In this document: positions 63,022-64,000 of the stretch, piece after piece | Layout of the letters: each line of letters opens with the position of its first letter | How positions within the stretch are numbered: the stretch's first letter is position 1 | Assembly: GCA_964035015.1 (NCBI GenBank) | Contig: CAXIUP010000120.1 | Location: 1,213,001 to 1,277,000, forward strand | Direction of reading: 5' to 3' | Length of the DNA: 64,000 nucleotides | From: Corallium rubrum | Taxonomy: Eukaryota > Cnidaria > Anthozoa > Scleralcyonacea > Coralliidae | Translations under genes and position numbers: made by a program | Notes under the pieces: model-generated | What the model was told of the DNA's origin: nothing | Database searches by the model: none | What the model saw: only the letters and a program-made list of their open reading frames with translations

Positions 63022-63084
<63 letters not shown>

Positions 63085-63166
63085 CAAATCCACAACTTGC
63101 GCAGTTCGAATAGCAGGGTACTGGTAACTAACCTGTTAAACTATTCAAATTATTTAAATTTGCATC
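62589..63166 (+). repeat. Tandem duplication, copy 1 (578 bp)
   Basis: Begins gctttcatcgacactggact. Includes the inverted GC-rich repeat (62887-63000), three units of acacgcgaaatt and a (TA)n tract. The next copy follows directly. Confidence 0.95.
63025..63082. repeat. (TA)n microsatellite, copy 1
   Basis: About 26 TA dimers within the first duplicated unit. Confidence 0.95.
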
Positions 63167-63611
63167 GCTTTCATCGACACTGGACTTGCTGAATGTCCTT
63201 TTCTGTCGATCATTGTTGTTTTCCTCGTCTGGGTACGAGTCATCTCCTTCATATTTATTCAGTCGCCGACTTCTGAAAATCTTTGCTATTTTCTTTACCA
63301 GTGTATTACCATGTCCTACTAAATGTGATTATCACAATTTCCTCCTTAATGACGTCTTACGTCATACGCAGACGAAAATGCTTCAAACTCTAATTCTACT
63401 GTTAACCCATACTATATTTCAAGGCAAATCGAAGAGAAATGAGATAGCTATGAGGTAGAAATGACCCGAGGCCGGGCGTAGGGCCGAAGCCCCGGAGCCC
63501 GGTGAGGGTGCTAATCTCGGCATGCGTCGACACCATTTACACGCGAAATTACACGCGAAATTACACGCGAAATTACACGCGAGGTGAGAACCTGAAAGTA
63601 CTTCTGAAACC

Positions 63612-63674
<63 letters not shown>

Positions 63675-63757
63675 CAAATCCAACAACTTGCGCAGTTCGA
63701 ATAGCAGGGTACTGGTAACTAACCTGTTAAACTATTCAAATTATTTAAATTTGCATC
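63167..63757 (+). repeat. Tandem duplication, copy 2 (591 bp)
   Basis: Nearly identical to 62589-63166. It differs by one extra acacgcgaaatt unit (four rather than three), a slightly different TA tract length and a single extra base near 63683. Either a very recent duplication or an assembly artefact. Confidence 0.95.
63617..63671. repeat. (TA)n microsatellite, copy 2
   Basis: TA tract of the second duplicated unit. Confidence 0.95.
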
Positions 63758-63876
63758 AGCAAATTATAATTTATAACTTCCAAAATTTACATAATGGGGA
63801 CCAAGTATTAAAACCAACGAAGCATAAATAGACAGACCTAAAGAGATGCGTACTTGGCACCTGACACCTGAGACAA

Positions 63877-64000
63877 TACACCACACCACACCACACCACA
63901 CCACACCACACCACACCACACCACACCACACCACACCACACCACACCACACCACGCCACGCCACACGACACCGCGCCGCGCCGCACCGCACCGCACCGCA
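63877..64000. repeat. Pentameric satellite (CCACA)n grading into (CCGCA)n
   Basis: About 16 copies of ccaca, then cgccacgccac and ccgcgccgcaccgca variants running off the window end. The minus-strand Trp/Cys/Gly/Val-rich frames are by-products. Confidence 0.95.

Noticed and set aside
63764-64000. Trp/Cys/Val-rich frames at the right end
   Set aside because: By-product of the pentameric satellite.
1-64000. Bacterial or viral genome origin of the window
   Set aside because: The spliced CWH43 exons with consistent phases, the microsatellites and the MITEs show a eukaryotic chromosome; the virus-like gene block is a Polinton with a target duplication.

Overview
This window reads as nuclear DNA of an invertebrate animal. 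It is AT-rich, with long introns and GT-AG splice signals, dense MITEs and fold-back elements, Penelope-like and LINE retroelements, a BEL/Pao LTR element and a Polinton. The repeat mix suggests a marine or early-branching lineage such as a cnidarian, but no single feature fixes the phylum.

The only host gene I can identify runs left to right through the whole window. It is CWH43 (PGAP2-interacting protein), a multi-pass membrane protein of GPI-anchor lipid remodelling with a C-terminal endonuclease/exonuclease/phosphatase-like domain. Ten exons lie between 395 and 62142, nine of them before 24660 with matching splice phases. Exon 9 (ends 24660) and the exon at 61925 are separated by a 37 kb intron full of transposons. 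One short exon expected between them, and the last exon, were not found.

Regions: 1-24660 holds exons 1-9 with introns built from inverted repeats. These include a 2.05 kb TTAA-flanked element at 3241-5293, a pair of 0.69 kb elements at 7354-8843, a 1.1 kb double-nested inverted repeat at 13205-14330, and a 5.4 kb element with CACTA-type ends at 17335-22735. 24960-47990 is a Penelope-like element split by a 21.0 kb Polinton (26349-47366) with 510 bp terminal inverted repeats and a clean 6 bp target duplication; the Polinton itself carries an intact-looking LINE (35135-38598). 48015-50760 is a 5'-truncated LINE. 50946-57620 is an old BEL/Pao element holding two DNA-transposon insertions. 57621-64000 holds degenerate repeats, a tRNA-Ala-like sequence, a MITE, the last visible CWH43 exon, a recent 0.58 kb tandem duplication and satellite DNA.

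The Polinton is the most interesting part. It has the family core: protein-primed PolB, chromodomain integrase, A32-type packaging ATPase, a probable major capsid protein and a probable second capsid protein. It also carries unusual cargo: a deoxynucleoside kinase resembling bacterial dGK/dAK enzymes, a PD-(D/E)XK nuclease, a zinc-ribbon protein that may be VLTF3-like, two tandem LamG-like proteins and several small membrane proteins. Most of its start codons are fused to a short AGTATAT/ATATATG-type motif, which suggests its own virus-style promoter system. It looks young but no longer whole, with about three breaks including the LINE insertion.
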